Origin: Actinomycetota bacterium
Lineage (GTDB): Bacteria > Actinomycetota > Thermoleophilia > Miltoncostaeales > Miltoncostaeaceae
Assembly: GCA_005800465.1 (NCBI GenBank)
Contig: SYFI01000105.1
Span: forward strand, 1 to 23,230
Direction: 5' to 3'
DNA: 23,230 bases
Each line of letters starts with the position of its first letter. Position 1 is the stretch's first letter. A program made the position numbers and the translations under genes. The notes below the pieces were generated by a model, which saw only the letters and a program-made list of their open reading frames with translations, was not told the origin of the DNA and did no database searches. Below are positions 1 to 7,171 of the stretch, in pieces.

Positions 1-502
1 CGCTGTCCCACGATGCCCGCAGCACGATCACCAGTACCGAGATCGAAAACCACGACGAGTAGAAGATGTAAAAGGTCTGAAACCGCCAGCCGCTGGCCAG
101 CGTGAGCGCCAGCACGATGACCGTTGCAACGGTGACCGACGACAGCACACGTGCCGACCCCCCGCGCTCGCCACGCTCGCGGTACAGGTGATTCTTGGCG
201 AACACCAGCACCAACGTGACGGTGACAATGGGGAGCGCCTTCTGCTCCACCGACCAGATGGCCCCGCTATCCACCGGCTGCCCGGTGACCCACAACTTGA
301 ACGCCAGCACGGCATAGAGGCCGAGGAACGCCGACCCCACGTCGATGGCCAGCAGCGCGGCCACCGATGCGCCGCGGCGCAGGTAGTCGCGGTACTGCCT
401 GCCGCGCAGAATCGGCACAAATCGCACGTCGCGCCCGGCCCGGCGCTCGGTGCCCTCTGCGGGGGCCGCCCGTGTTGGCGGCGGTGGCGGTGGCGAGCTC
501 AC
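1..502 (-). CDS. Polyprenyl-phosphate sugar-1-phosphate transferase, N-terminal part (partial)
   Basis: Partial gene: 167 codons are visible and it continues beyond the left edge. After a Pro-rich start (residues 4-9 all Pro) and a basic segment come four hydrophobic stretches at about residues 47-69, 88-103, 119-137 and 142-163, with the short basic loop LYRERGERGG between the second and third. This is the usual N-terminal membrane half of WbaP/WcaJ-type exopolysaccharide polyprenyl glycosylphosphotransferases, which transfer a hexose-1-phosphate to undecaprenyl phosphate. The catalytic C-terminal domain is outside the window, so the call rests on membrane layout and family resemblance. The GTG at 502 is chosen because the frame is closed by stops just upstream and a TACCCT box sits 6 nt before it. 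The gene starts 19 bp after the glycosidase gene ends. Role inferred: initiating enzyme of the surface polysaccharide. Confidence 0.65.
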   Translation of the reverse strand, partial: MSSPPPPPPTRAAPAEGTERRAGRDVRFVPILRGRQYRDYLRRGASVAALLAIDVGSAFLGLYAVLAFKLWVTGQPVDSGAIWSVEQKALPIVTVTLVLVFAKNHLYRERGERGGSARVLSSVTVATVIVLALTLASGWRFQTFYIFYSSWFSISVLVIVLRASWDS

Positions 503-508
503 CGGCAG

Positions 509-514
509 AGGGTA
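509..514 (-). promoter_or_regulatory. Candidate -10 box of a leaderless promoter (TACCCT)
   Basis: On the minus strand TACCCT is followed by six bases and then the GTG start at 502, so the transcript would begin at or next to the start codon. No Shine-Dalgarno sequence is seen. The same spacing recurs at four other transcription unit starts in this window. No good -35 box is visible. Confidence 0.4.
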
Positions 515-521
515 CCCCGCA

Positions 522-1979
522 CTACTTCACCCTCACGGTGACGGGCCAGCTGGTACGTGTGGTCCTGTCCCCGCTCGGCACGTCGCCGGTCCAGGTGGCG
601 CGGTAGATGCTGGTGGCTCCCGGCACCAGCTTGGCGGCAAATGAGCCGTCCTTACCGGTCTGCACGGTGGCCACCGCCAGCCAGTTGTCCCCGCTCTGGC
701 GCTGAATGGTGACCTCACCCGGCGACCGAAGATCGCGAACCTGACCCACCAGCGTGGTGGTTCCTGTCTTACTCACGACCTTTGTGGAGAGGGGGCCCAT
801 GGGCAACGGGAATACGCTCGCAGCCGGCTTGGCGTCGCCGTTCTGCCTCAGCAGGCCTGACCCCCACGCGGAGTTGTCCTGCAGGAAGTACCACACAAAC
901 ATTCCGATACGGCGGTTGGCGCGCACCCGGCGGTAGGCGTCCTGCAGGTACTGAGCCTGCTCGGCCTCGGTCACGTTCAGGCTGTACTGGGCCACCTTCT
1001 GGGTGGAGTACCCAAACTCGGTGAGCCAGATCTTCTTGCCCCGCAGGTAGGTCGTGTCGATCTCGTTCTGGAACCGGTTGATGTTGTACAGGTCGATGTA
1101 CGACGCCCCCGGAAAGATGACGTCACGCGGAGTGGTGATGGGGTACGGGTGGTGGCTCACCACGGTCATGGGTGGGCGAAGCCCCGGCTTCGACACGGCT
1201 GTGAGGAACGCCGATGGGGTCATGCGCGCATTGGCGCTCTTCGGGCACGACGACGGGCACTGGTTGCCGGCGGGTGCGGTTACCAGGCCGGCAATCTGTG
1301 CATTGGCATCCACCTGCTTGATGCCTGCGTAGAACGCCTTGGCCAAGCCCGTGTAGGTGGCGGGCGACACCGGAATCCATGTCCGGCCGCTCTTCTTGAA
1401 CTGCGGACGCAGGAAGATAGGGATGTTGGGCTCGTTCCAGGCCTCCCACGAGCGAACGCCACGGGGTGTATATCGCGAGGCCGCGGCATAGGCGAAGTCG
1501 CCGAACGGGCCGGGCCTGAGCGGTCGGCGTGCCCAGTCGGGGAATGTGGTGCTCTTCTTTACCGCGGGGTCGGCGGCCCATCCGGGCGTTCCCCACACCG
1601 CAAACAGCATCTTCACCCCGCGCTGTGCTGCTGCATCGACCACCGCGTCAAAGGCATCCCACTTGTAGGCGGGGTCGAACTGATCTTTGGGGCGCTTGGG
1701 GCGCGTGGGTGCCACTTGATCCCAGCGCATGTCCACCCGAATGATCGACGCGCCCAGTTTGGTCATGGTGTTGACTCGGGAGGCGGCCTCCTTGGCCGGC
1801 ACCTGCCACACGCGATCGTCCTGAATACCCGCCAGCGGCGACGTGGTGGGAACCCCTGCGACAGTGCCCTTAAGGGCCGTCGGCTCGGCTGCCGACCCAC
1901 CTCCACAGCCAGCGAGGATGCCCGCGGCCAACAGGGCCAGGCTCGAGCGGGTGACGATGGTCTTGGACAATCGGCGCAT
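522..1979 (-). CDS. Secreted lipoprotein glycoside hydrolase, clan GH-A (GH39/PslG-like) with C-terminal Ig-like domain
   Basis: 485 aa. A lipoprotein signal peptide is clear: basic start, hydrophobic core and lipobox LAGC with the acylated Cys at 25, followed by Gly/Ser. A TIM-barrel hydrolase domain spans about 45-395. The acid/base is probably E183 in AWNEPN, and the nucleophile E321 in IWLTEFGYS; SHHPY at 275-279 is also typical of clan GH-A. Residues about 399-485 form a beta-rich Ig-like domain ending in VTVRVK, the same ending as the 815-aa protein at 4684-7131. PslG of Pseudomonas is a GH39 enzyme encoded within a polysaccharide operon, so cleavage of the exported glycan is a reasonable inference. 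The exact GH family and substrate cannot be told from sequence alone. A GGAGG lies 11 nt before the ATG. The neighbour downstream is the initiating sugar phosphotransferase. Confidence 0.8.
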   Translation of the reverse strand: MRRLSKTIVTRSSLALLAAGILAGCGGGSAAEPTALKGTVAGVPTTSPLAGIQDDRVWQVPAKEAASRVNTMTKLGASIIRVDMRWDQVAPTRPKRPKDQFDPAYKWDAFDAVVDAAAQRGVKMLFAVWGTPGWAADPAVKKSTTFPDWARRPLRPGPFGDFAYAAASRYTPRGVRSWEAWNEPNIPIFLRPQFKKSGRTWIPVSPATYTGLAKAFYAGIKQVDANAQIAGLVTAPAGNQCPSSCPKSANARMTPSAFLTAVSKPGLRPPMTVVSHHPYPITTPRDVIFPGASYIDLYNINRFQNEIDTTYLRGKKIWLTEFGYSTQKVAQYSLNVTEAEQAQYLQDAYRRVRANRRIGMFVWYFLQDNSAWGSGLLRQNGDAKPAASVFPLPMGPLSTKVVSKTGTTTLVGQVRDLRSPGEVTIQRQSGDNWLAVATVQTGKDGSFAAKLVPGATSIYRATWTGDVPSGDRTTRTSWPVTVRVK

Positions 1980-2055
1980 GCGGTGGGGTGCCTCCTCGGG
2001 GCGCGTGCTTCGGTGCTGGGCCAGCGGTGCGGGATTGCAGCGCGACGGGATGACC

Positions 2056-2099
2056 CGGGAACGTCCCGCAGGCTAGGGACATCGCACGCCACCGAACAA
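2056..2099 (-). promoter_or_regulatory. Candidate promoter of the glycosidase gene with an adjoining inverted repeat
   Basis: In the 212-bp gap 1980-2191 the minus strand reads TTGTTC (2094-2099), an 18-bp spacer, then TAGCCT (2070-2075). Just downstream is the inverted repeat CGGGA-N3-TCCCG (2056-2068), close to the expected transcription start, where a repressor could bind. This would leave an untranslated leader of about 85 nt. Motif match only. I see nothing else in the gap. Confidence 0.35.
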
Positions 2100-2191
2100 G
2101 GGGGCGGGCGATGCCCGAACCCCATGTTCACGGGATCCTTACGGCTTCCACGCGGGCATCCCTGCCCCGCCCCACCTCAGCAGCGCCCTAG

Positions 2192-2677
2192 TTACGCGGC
2201 TGGCGGCATTCCCACGTCCATCAGGTCGCGGGCCAGATCATCAACCGGCAGGCCATCGGCCTCGGCCTGAGTAAGTGCCACCGCCACGTCGGGAGCCAGC
2301 CCGAGGCGCAGCCGGATGGTGGCGTCGATAGCTGCCAGCCACTCGCTGATGCGATCGCAGTGCACCAGCACGGCCCCCGGCTCGCGGGCCATGACATCGG
2401 CCACATCGGCCGCCAGCCGGGGTATCTCGGCCCGGGCCTGCACCACGTCCATGAGGGGATGCCACCGCACGCCGAACCCCGCCTGCGCGTACTCCACCAG
2501 CGCATGGCGCGAGCGCATGCCACTTACGATGGTGCGCACCCCCTGCTCGTGCCACCACCCAAGCTCGGCCTCGCGGCGGGCCACCCGGTGGCTTCGCCCG
2601 CCTCCTCCGGGGCGCTCGGCAATGACAAGCGCCCCCGGCACGATCCATGCGTGAGGTGGTTGGGTACGCGGGGCCAT
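2192..2677 (-). CDS. Conserved hypothetical protein, degenerate tyrosine-phosphatase-like fold
   Basis: 161 aa from the ATG at 2677, which has GGAGG six bases upstream; the frame stays open 21 codons further but without a ribosome binding site. No signal peptide or membrane segment. The layout resembles small dual-specificity phosphatases: an N-terminal strand (WIVPGALVIAERPGGG), a GVRTIVSGM strand, RWHPLMD at 71-77 where such enzymes carry the general-acid loop, then VLVHCDRISEW at 103-113 in the place of the P-loop. In active enzymes the loop is HCx5R; here H106 and C107 are present but the Arg position is W113. Phosphatase activity is therefore doubtful and a binding or structural role is possible. 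The family assignment is inference and I do not recognise a named gene. The gene is cytoplasmic and transcribed toward the glycosidase gene. Confidence 0.6.
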   Translation of the reverse strand: MAPRTQPPHAWIVPGALVIAERPGGGGRSHRVARREAELGWWHEQGVRTIVSGMRSRHALVEYAQAGFGVRWHPLMDVVQARAEIPRLAADVADVMAREPGAVLVHCDRISEWLAAIDATIRLRLGLAPDVAVALTQAEADGLPVDDLARDLMDVGMPPAA

Positions 2678-2683
2678 GGAAAT

Positions 2684-2688
2684 CCTCC
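2684..2688 (-). promoter_or_regulatory. Ribosome binding site GGAGG that fixes the start at 2677
   Basis: GGAGG lies six bases upstream of the ATG at 2677. It decides for this start over the longer frame beginning at 2740. Confidence 0.7.
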
Positions 2689-2694
2689 GGACTC

Positions 2695-2709
2695 GGGTGC
2701 GATGCACCC
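2695..2709 (-). promoter_or_regulatory. Perfect hairpin just upstream of the ribosome binding site
   Basis: GGGTGC and GCACCC form a perfect 6-bp stem around a 3-nt loop, ending six bases before the GGAGG that serves the gene at 2192-2677. It could modulate translation or simply insulate the site. A second, spaced inverted repeat (GTGACC-N14-GGTCAC, 2728-2753) lies further upstream and could be an operator. Confidence 0.3.
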
Positions 2710-2770
2710 ACCATCCCCCAACCCCGCGTGACCGATCCACACCGAGAGGTCACAATCACGTGCCCCGGCC

Positions 2771-2785
2771 GTGCCGAAATGGCAC
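2771..2785 (-). terminator. Weak candidate terminator hairpin after the thioesterase gene
   Basis: GTGCC and GGCAC form a 5-bp stem with a 5-nt loop, 14 bp after the thioesterase stop. There is no U-tract, so this is at best a weak intrinsic terminator. Confidence 0.25.
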
Positions 2786-2799
2786 AGACCCCCAGGGCA

Positions 2800-3210
2800 T
2801 CAGTCGGGGGTGGCCGCGCTCCTGATCCACTCAGGCACTGGCACCGGACTGCGGTCGCCCCGCTCAATGCACACATGGGTGAGCTCGCCCTCGGCGCACA
2901 GCTGGTCGCCCCGCACAAACCGGTGGCGGCTGCGAAATGAGGTGGTGCCCACTCCACCCACGCTGGTCTCGAGGGTGATCAGGTCATCCAGCACCATGCG
3001 CTGGTCAAACCGGCACTGGCTGTTGACGATGGGAATTCCCGCGCCCTCCTCAAGCAGCCGGGTGAATGGCCATCCCATCTCTGCAAGCCACTCGCACAGG
3101 CCGCGATCCATCCAAGCGTAGGCCATCGTGAAGTGGATCTGGCTCACGTCGACCTCGCTCATCACGATGCGGCGGGTCTCGGTGTGGATATGCGGCGCGG
3201 ACTGGCTCAT
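2800..3210 (-). CDS. Acyl-CoA thioesterase, hotdog fold (4HBT/YbgC-like)
   Basis: 136 aa, the normal length for a single hotdog domain. Residues about 10-120 follow the 4-hydroxybenzoyl-CoA thioesterase pattern: the strand TRRIVMSEVD, candidate catalytic Asp D21 in DVSQIHF, a long helix with AYAWMDRGLCEWLAE, then VNSQCRFDQRMVLDDLITLET, the strand that packs the sheet. The enzyme would hydrolyse an acyl-CoA or aryl-CoA in the cytoplasm; the substrate is not predictable. The ATG at 3210 has TAGGCT six bases upstream and no Shine-Dalgarno, suggesting leaderless expression. It is divergent from the sigma factor gene across about 150 bp. No link to the polysaccharide genes is evident. Confidence 0.75.
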   Translation of the reverse strand: MSQSAPHIHTETRRIVMSEVDVSQIHFTMAYAWMDRGLCEWLAEMGWPFTRLLEEGAGIPIVNSQCRFDQRMVLDDLITLETSVGGVGTTSFRSRHRFVRGDQLCAEGELTHVCIERGDRSPVPVPEWIRSAATPD

Positions 3211-3216
3211 GGGCGC

Positions 3217-3222
3217 AGCCTA
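3217..3222 (-). promoter_or_regulatory. Candidate -10 box of a leaderless promoter (TAGGCT)
   Basis: Minus-strand TAGGCT lies six bases before the thioesterase ATG at 3210, the same geometry as at 509-514. No Shine-Dalgarno and no clear -35 box. Confidence 0.4.
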
Positions 3223-3322
3223 GCCCGCGCAGATGGGGTGATTTTCCCGCTGCGAGCGACCTCGTACTCCCAGAGGGGGGGAGCAACCGGCGGGCCCGTG
3301 CGTTGAGGGGGCAGGTCGCGCT

Positions 3323-3346
3323 GGAACCGTCCCATGCAATTTCGAT
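3323..3346 (+). promoter_or_regulatory. Candidate ECF-type promoter upstream of the sigma factor gene
   Basis: GGAAC (3323-3327) and CGAT (3343-3346) are separated by 15 bp, resembling the GGAAC...CG(T/A) layout of many ECF sigma factor promoters. It ends 15 bp before the GTG of an ECF sigma gene. Autoregulation is common in this family, so this may be its own target. Motif match only. Confidence 0.3.
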
Positions 3347-3361
3347 TTCAGGAATCCCGAT

Positions 3362-4687
3362 GTGCTGCAAGACTCGTCGGCCCCAACGGACATAGGTATG
3401 CACACCCCACTGATGCACACTGCTCTTGGCGAGGCCCCGGCCCCCACGGGCGAGGATGAATCAACCGCACGCCGCAGGCTGTGTCTCGGGGCCATGGCCG
3501 CAGCGCCCGGTCTGCTGCGCTACGCCGCGCGCTTCGCCCCCTCGATGGAAGACGCCGAGGACGCCTACCAGCGATCCATGGAGATCGCGCTCACCCGGGG
3601 GCCGGTGGTTGACCAGCACGAGTTCGTCGCGTGGCTGCATGTGGTGCTGCGCAACGAGGCCACCTCCCTCGCCCGACGGCGATCGGTGGAGGCCCCGGCC
3701 GACGACCAGGTGGTAACCGCCACCATCGACCGCGCCACCAGCAACCACGATGAGCCCGCCGCGGTCATGGAGTGGAAGGAGCGCTACCGCACGCTGCAAG
3801 ACGCCATGACCACGTTGAGTGATGCCCAGCGCATCTGCCTGCTGCTTCGCACCGCGGGCGTGAGCCGTGCCGAGATCGGATCGATGACCGGCTACACCGA
3901 CCGCCAGGTGGAGCGATCGATCGTGCGCGGCCGGGCACGGCTGAACGCATGGCACCTCGACATGGCGTCGGGCGAGAAGTGCCTGGGCACCCGCCCGGCG
4001 CTTGAGCGCGTGGGCGACGAAGAGGCAAGCGCAGGCGATCGGCGATCGGTCTCGCGCCACGTACGCCACTGCGCCCACTGCCGCGCGACACTGCGTGCGC
4101 GGCGCCAGAGCAACGCCGGCCTGCTGGTGCTGGTACCGGTGGCAATCATCGCCACCACAGCAGTGGCCGGCACTGCTGTGCCCGACGCCACGGCCGCGAT
4201 GAACGTGGTGGACCGCGGCACCGCACGGATCGCGGTGTCGATCGGCCAGGCGTGGAACGCCCTGCTGGACATCCCCTCCCTTATGAGCGCGCGCATTGGA
4301 GCAGGTGCGCTGGCGGTGACCGTGGCGGGTGTGGCCGGGGTACCCATCGTGGCCCACCAGTTGCAGGGCGGGCAGGCAGCAATCGCACAGCAGGTGACCA
4401 TGAGCCAGCCAGTCCAGACCAGCGCCGCGGTGGTGGGCCCGTCGCCACCGTCCTCGCGCGTGGCAGATGCAGAGGACCTGCTCGCACGCCTGCGCGCGCA
4501 AACCGACCGTGAGCGCCGGGCCCTTGCCGCACGGCGGCAGGCAGCCCAGCGCAAGGCAGCCGCCGAGAACGCCGCACCCGCAGTGCAGGTCATCTCTTCG
4601 CCCGCGGCATCCCCCGCCCCGGGTTCCAGTTCGCAGAACGCACCGGTATCGCCCGGTGCCCAACCTCAGTTGGAGTTCGGACCATGA
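3362..4687 (+). CDS. ECF RNA polymerase sigma factor fused to an anti-sigma-like zinc motif and membrane segments
   Basis: 441 aa, more than twice a typical ECF factor. Sigma region 2 covers about residues 50-107 (SMEDAEDAYQ, then WLHVVLRNEA, core and -10 contacts). Region 4 covers about 140-195 (LSDAQRICLLL, then a helix-turn-helix with AEIGSMTGYTDRQVER). C207 and an exact Hx3Cx2C motif (H233, C237, C240) follow, as in zinc-binding anti-sigma (ZAS/zf-HC2) domains. Hydrophobic stretches lie at about 253-275 and 313-332, then a charged, probably coiled-coil stretch at 366-403 and a Pro/Ser/Ala tail. Seen: one polypeptide with sigma and ZAS-like parts. Inferred: a membrane-held sigma factor that responds to a surface signal. 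GTG 3362 has AGGA 8 nt upstream; ATG 3398 is an alternative start. Its stop overlaps the next gene by ATGA, so the secreted protein is the likely partner. Confidence 0.8.
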   Translation: MLQDSSAPTDIGMHTPLMHTALGEAPAPTGEDESTARRRLCLGAMAAAPGLLRYAARFAPSMEDAEDAYQRSMEIALTRGPVVDQHEFVAWLHVVLRNEATSLARRRSVEAPADDQVVTATIDRATSNHDEPAAVMEWKERYRTLQDAMTTLSDAQRICLLLRTAGVSRAEIGSMTGYTDRQVERSIVRGRARLNAWHLDMASGEKCLGTRPALERVGDEEASAGDRRSVSRHVRHCAHCRATLRARRQSNAGLLVLVPVAIIATTAVAGTAVPDATAAMNVVDRGTARIAVSIGQAWNALLDIPSLMSARIGAGALAVTVAGVAGVPIVAHQLQGGQAAIAQQVTMSQPVQTSAAVVGPSPPSSRVADAEDLLARLRAQTDRERRALAARRQAAQRKAAAENAAPAVQVISSPAASPAPGSSSQNAPVSPGAQPQLEFGP

Positions 4688-7131
4688 CGATCCCACCTCG
4701 CAGGCGCATGCCGCGTGGTCTCGTGCTGCTTGCAGCTGCAGCAATCACCTCCGTTGCGGGCACCGCAGCGCATGCCACCGAGGGCAACCTCTACACCCAG
4801 GGGCAGGGCGGGTTCAGCACCGGCGCGCTGGCTACGGCGTCGCAGGTGAATGCGGCCACCGTGCAGGTGAATGCGGCGGCCGTGGCATCGGCAACTGCCG
4901 GCACCGCGTGGTCGATGAACTGGGGGTGCCCGGTGCCCGGCAGCGAAATTGCCGCGGTGTCGTGGAATGCGCTGCGGTACGCCGCGGCATCGAGCGCCGA
5001 CCTTCAGCTGAAGGCCAACGGGGGCACGGTGTGGGCCGAGGGCGACGCGGGCATGCCGCAGTCGCCTGCCGATGGACGCACCTACGGCATTGGCCTGCCG
5101 GGCGGGGTATGCGATCTCAAGCTCGAGATCGTGCAGACCGAGCAGCGCAGGCAGCATGCCCGGGTGTGGTGGATCGGCGGGCCCGGCGTGGTGGTGCGCG
5201 ATGTCGCGCCGCCCACTGCGGCCATAAACAGCGTGCCCGCCGCGTGGATCAGCGGCGGCCAGCAGACGGCACGTCTGGCGTGGCAGGCCTTCGACAACTT
5301 TGGCAGCGATGGGATCGGGTCGCAGCGGGTGTCGGTGAACGGCGAAGTGCGATGGGCCGGTGCGCCCGGGCAGGGGCAGATGGCCACCGACGTGCCGCTC
5401 GACGGCCTGGCCGATGGCGTGCACCGGGTGCACCTGGATGTGGATGGTGATGGCACCGCCGGAGCCGGTGGCGACGCCACCGTGCGCGTTGATCGAACCC
5501 CACCCGAGATCGGCGAGATGAACACCACGTTCGACAACGCGAGCGGCAGGGCCACAATCGCGTGGTCGGCCGCCGACGCCACCAGCGGCCTGGCCACTGC
5601 CACGGCCGAGGTAAATGCCGCGGCTGATGGATCGACCGGTGGAACCTGGGTTGGGTCGGGCACCGCCACCCGGGCCAGTGCCGGGCAGCGCATCACCCGC
5701 ATTGCCGGCACCGGAATGGCCGATGGCGTTCACGCCTGGCGGGTGAGCGCGCGCGACGATGCCGGTAACGCAGTGCAGGAGCCCGCACAGGTGCCCATCG
5801 TGGTGGATACCCAGACGCCGAAGATCGACATGGTGCCCATCCCTGCCGCGTGGACATCCACCCTGCCCCTCGACGTCACGCTGCACGACAACCTCGAATC
5901 GGTGCTGGGCCTTGGTGATCTCGACATCGAGGTGAACATCGCGACCGACGGAACCAGCCGCGGCGACTGGGTGCTGATGAGCCAGGAATCTCATGCGCCG
6001 GGCCGCGAGCAGATGCAGGTGCCGCTCACGGGGCTCGGCGATGGCACCCACCAGGTACGTCTGAAGCTGCGCAATGGCGGGCCATTCGGCCAGACCCTTG
6101 TTGCGCAGCGGCTGGGCCTGGTGCGCACCGACCTCACGCCTCCCGATCTGGCACGCGCAGCGCTCACGGTGCTGCCTGATGGCCGCGTGCGAATGATCTG
6201 GTCGGCCGACGACGTGCGGTCGGGCGTGGAGCGGGTACGGCTGCAGTGGCTCGATGGCTGGAGCTGGCGCACCGTGACCGAGCGGCCGGCGTCTGATGGC
6301 ACCGGAATCGTCACGCTCGACCCGGCGCTCATCCCCGACCCGGAAGCACGCATGCGGGTACAGGTGGGCGATGTAGCCGGAAACATGCGGGCCATGGAGG
6401 TGGCCATGCCCGAGGTGGCCAGGCCGGCCACGCCGAGCCAGCCCGCGGCCCCCGGTGCGACCACGCCACCCGGTTCGCCCAAGCACATGGCAGACGAGGC
6501 CCGTGAGGGCATCCTCACCCTGGGGCTCGAGCGGGGGTCGGTCGAGATGATCGAGGGCACCGAGTACCGCACCACCTCCATCACCTACGGACAGGCGATT
6601 GTGGTGACGGGCCGCTTGGTGGCCAAGGGTGGCGGCCCACTGGCGGGCTTCGCCATGGTGGCCCGCCAGGGCGGCCGCGATGTGGGATCGGCCGTAACTG
6701 GCCCCGACGGGTCGTTCCGCCTGCCCGCGGTGCCCCGCCAGAGCGGGCCGGTTGACGTGGGCGTGCCCGATGGATCATCTGTGGTGCCGATCCCCAGCGG
6801 CCCCCGGGTGGGCGTGCACGTGAGGGCAACGGTCACCCTGATGGCCAGCAGCCACGAGGCCACCGCCAAGGGCGCCCCCATTGTGTTCAGGGGCAAGGTG
6901 GCCCCGGCGCCAGGGGCCGCCAAGGCGGTGGTGCTCGAGTGGCGCGACCCCTTCCGCAGGAAGTGGCGCCCGGTGGTGAACGCACGCACGAAGGCCGACG
7001 GATCATTCACCATGTCGTGGCGCTTTCAGGCGAGCGGCCTCACCGTGCCGTTCCGGGTGCGGGCGCCCAAGGAGATGGGATGGCCGCTGGGGGCAGGGAT
7101 GTCGAAGAACGTGACGGTGCGGGTGAAATAG
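4684..7131 (+). CDS. Large secreted Ig-like repeat protein
   Basis: 815 aa. A Sec signal peptide covers about residues 1-31 (basic start, hydrophobic LVLLAAAAI, cleavage near AHA). The body is a string of beta-rich units, with joints marked by similar phrases: VDRTPPEIGEM, VDTQTPKIDM and RTDLTPPDLA. Each unit has a DGVH or DGTH turn followed by an alternating strand, as in bacterial Ig-like surface proteins. A Pro/Thr-rich linker near residue 585 leads to a carboxypeptidase-regulatory-like unit (GPDGSFRLP) and a final Ig-like domain with KADGSF that ends in VTVRVK. No enzyme motif or anchor is seen. The ATG overlaps the sigma gene stop by 4 nt, with GGAG 7 nt upstream. Inferred role: extracytoplasmic partner or product of the membrane-bound sigma factor, perhaps binding surface glycan. 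Confidence 0.75.
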   Translation: MTIPPRRRMPRGLVLLAAAAITSVAGTAAHATEGNLYTQGQGGFSTGALATASQVNAATVQVNAAAVASATAGTAWSMNWGCPVPGSEIAAVSWNALRYAAASSADLQLKANGGTVWAEGDAGMPQSPADGRTYGIGLPGGVCDLKLEIVQTEQRRQHARVWWIGGPGVVVRDVAPPTAAINSVPAAWISGGQQTARLAWQAFDNFGSDGIGSQRVSVNGEVRWAGAPGQGQMATDVPLDGLADGVHRVHLDVDGDGTAGAGGDATVRVDRTPPEIGEMNTTFDNASGRATIAWSAADATSGLATATAEVNAAADGSTGGTWVGSGTATRASAGQRITRIAGTGMADGVHAWRVSARDDAGNAVQEPAQVPIVVDTQTPKIDMVPIPAAWTSTLPLDVTLHDNLESVLGLGDLDIEVNIATDGTSRGDWVLMSQESHAPGREQMQVPLTGLGDGTHQVRLKLRNGGPFGQTLVAQRLGLVRTDLTPPDLARAALTVLPDGRVRMIWSADDVRSGVERVRLQWLDGWSWRTVTERPASDGTGIVTLDPALIPDPEARMRVQVGDVAGNMRAMEVAMPEVARPATPSQPAAPGATTPPGSPKHMADEAREGILTLGLERGSVEMIEGTEYRTTSITYGQAIVVTGRLVAKGGGPLAGFAMVARQGGRDVGSAVTGPDGSFRLPAVPRQSGPVDVGVPDGSSVVPIPSGPRVGVHVRATVTLMASSHEATAKGAPIVFRGKVAPAPGAAKAVVLEWRDPFRRKWRPVVNARTKADGSFTMSWRFQASGLTVPFRVRAPKEMGWPLGAGMSKNVTVRVK

Positions 7132-7161
7132 CATTATGACCACTTCAACTGGTCATTCCAA

Positions 7162-7166
7162 GGAGG
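7162..7166 (+). promoter_or_regulatory. Ribosome binding site GGAGG that fixes the antitoxin start at 7172
   Basis: AAGGAGG ends five bases before GTG 7172. The in-frame ATG at 7136 has no ribosome binding site, and the 12 residues it would add do not look like the family. Confidence 0.7.
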
Positions 7167-7171
7167 CCACC

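Noticed and set aside
28..420. A 130-codon minus-strand frame at the left edge.
   Set aside because: The neighbouring frame on the same strand gives a coherent four-helix membrane protein; this one is Arg/Ser/Trp-rich noise.
1149..2270. A 373-codon plus-strand frame opposite the glycosidase.
   Set aside because: It runs antisense through the signal peptide and catalytic domain of a clear hydrolase and shows no motif of its own.
3461..4744. A 427-codon minus-strand frame opposite the sigma factor gene.
   Set aside because: It has no recognisable motif, and the sigma frame on the other strand is unambiguous.
4666..6486. A 606-codon open frame on the minus strand opposite the secreted Ig protein.
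   Set aside because: Its translation is rich in Arg, His and Gly with no domain pattern, while the plus-strand frame has a signal peptide and Ig repeats. It is an antisense artefact of high GC.
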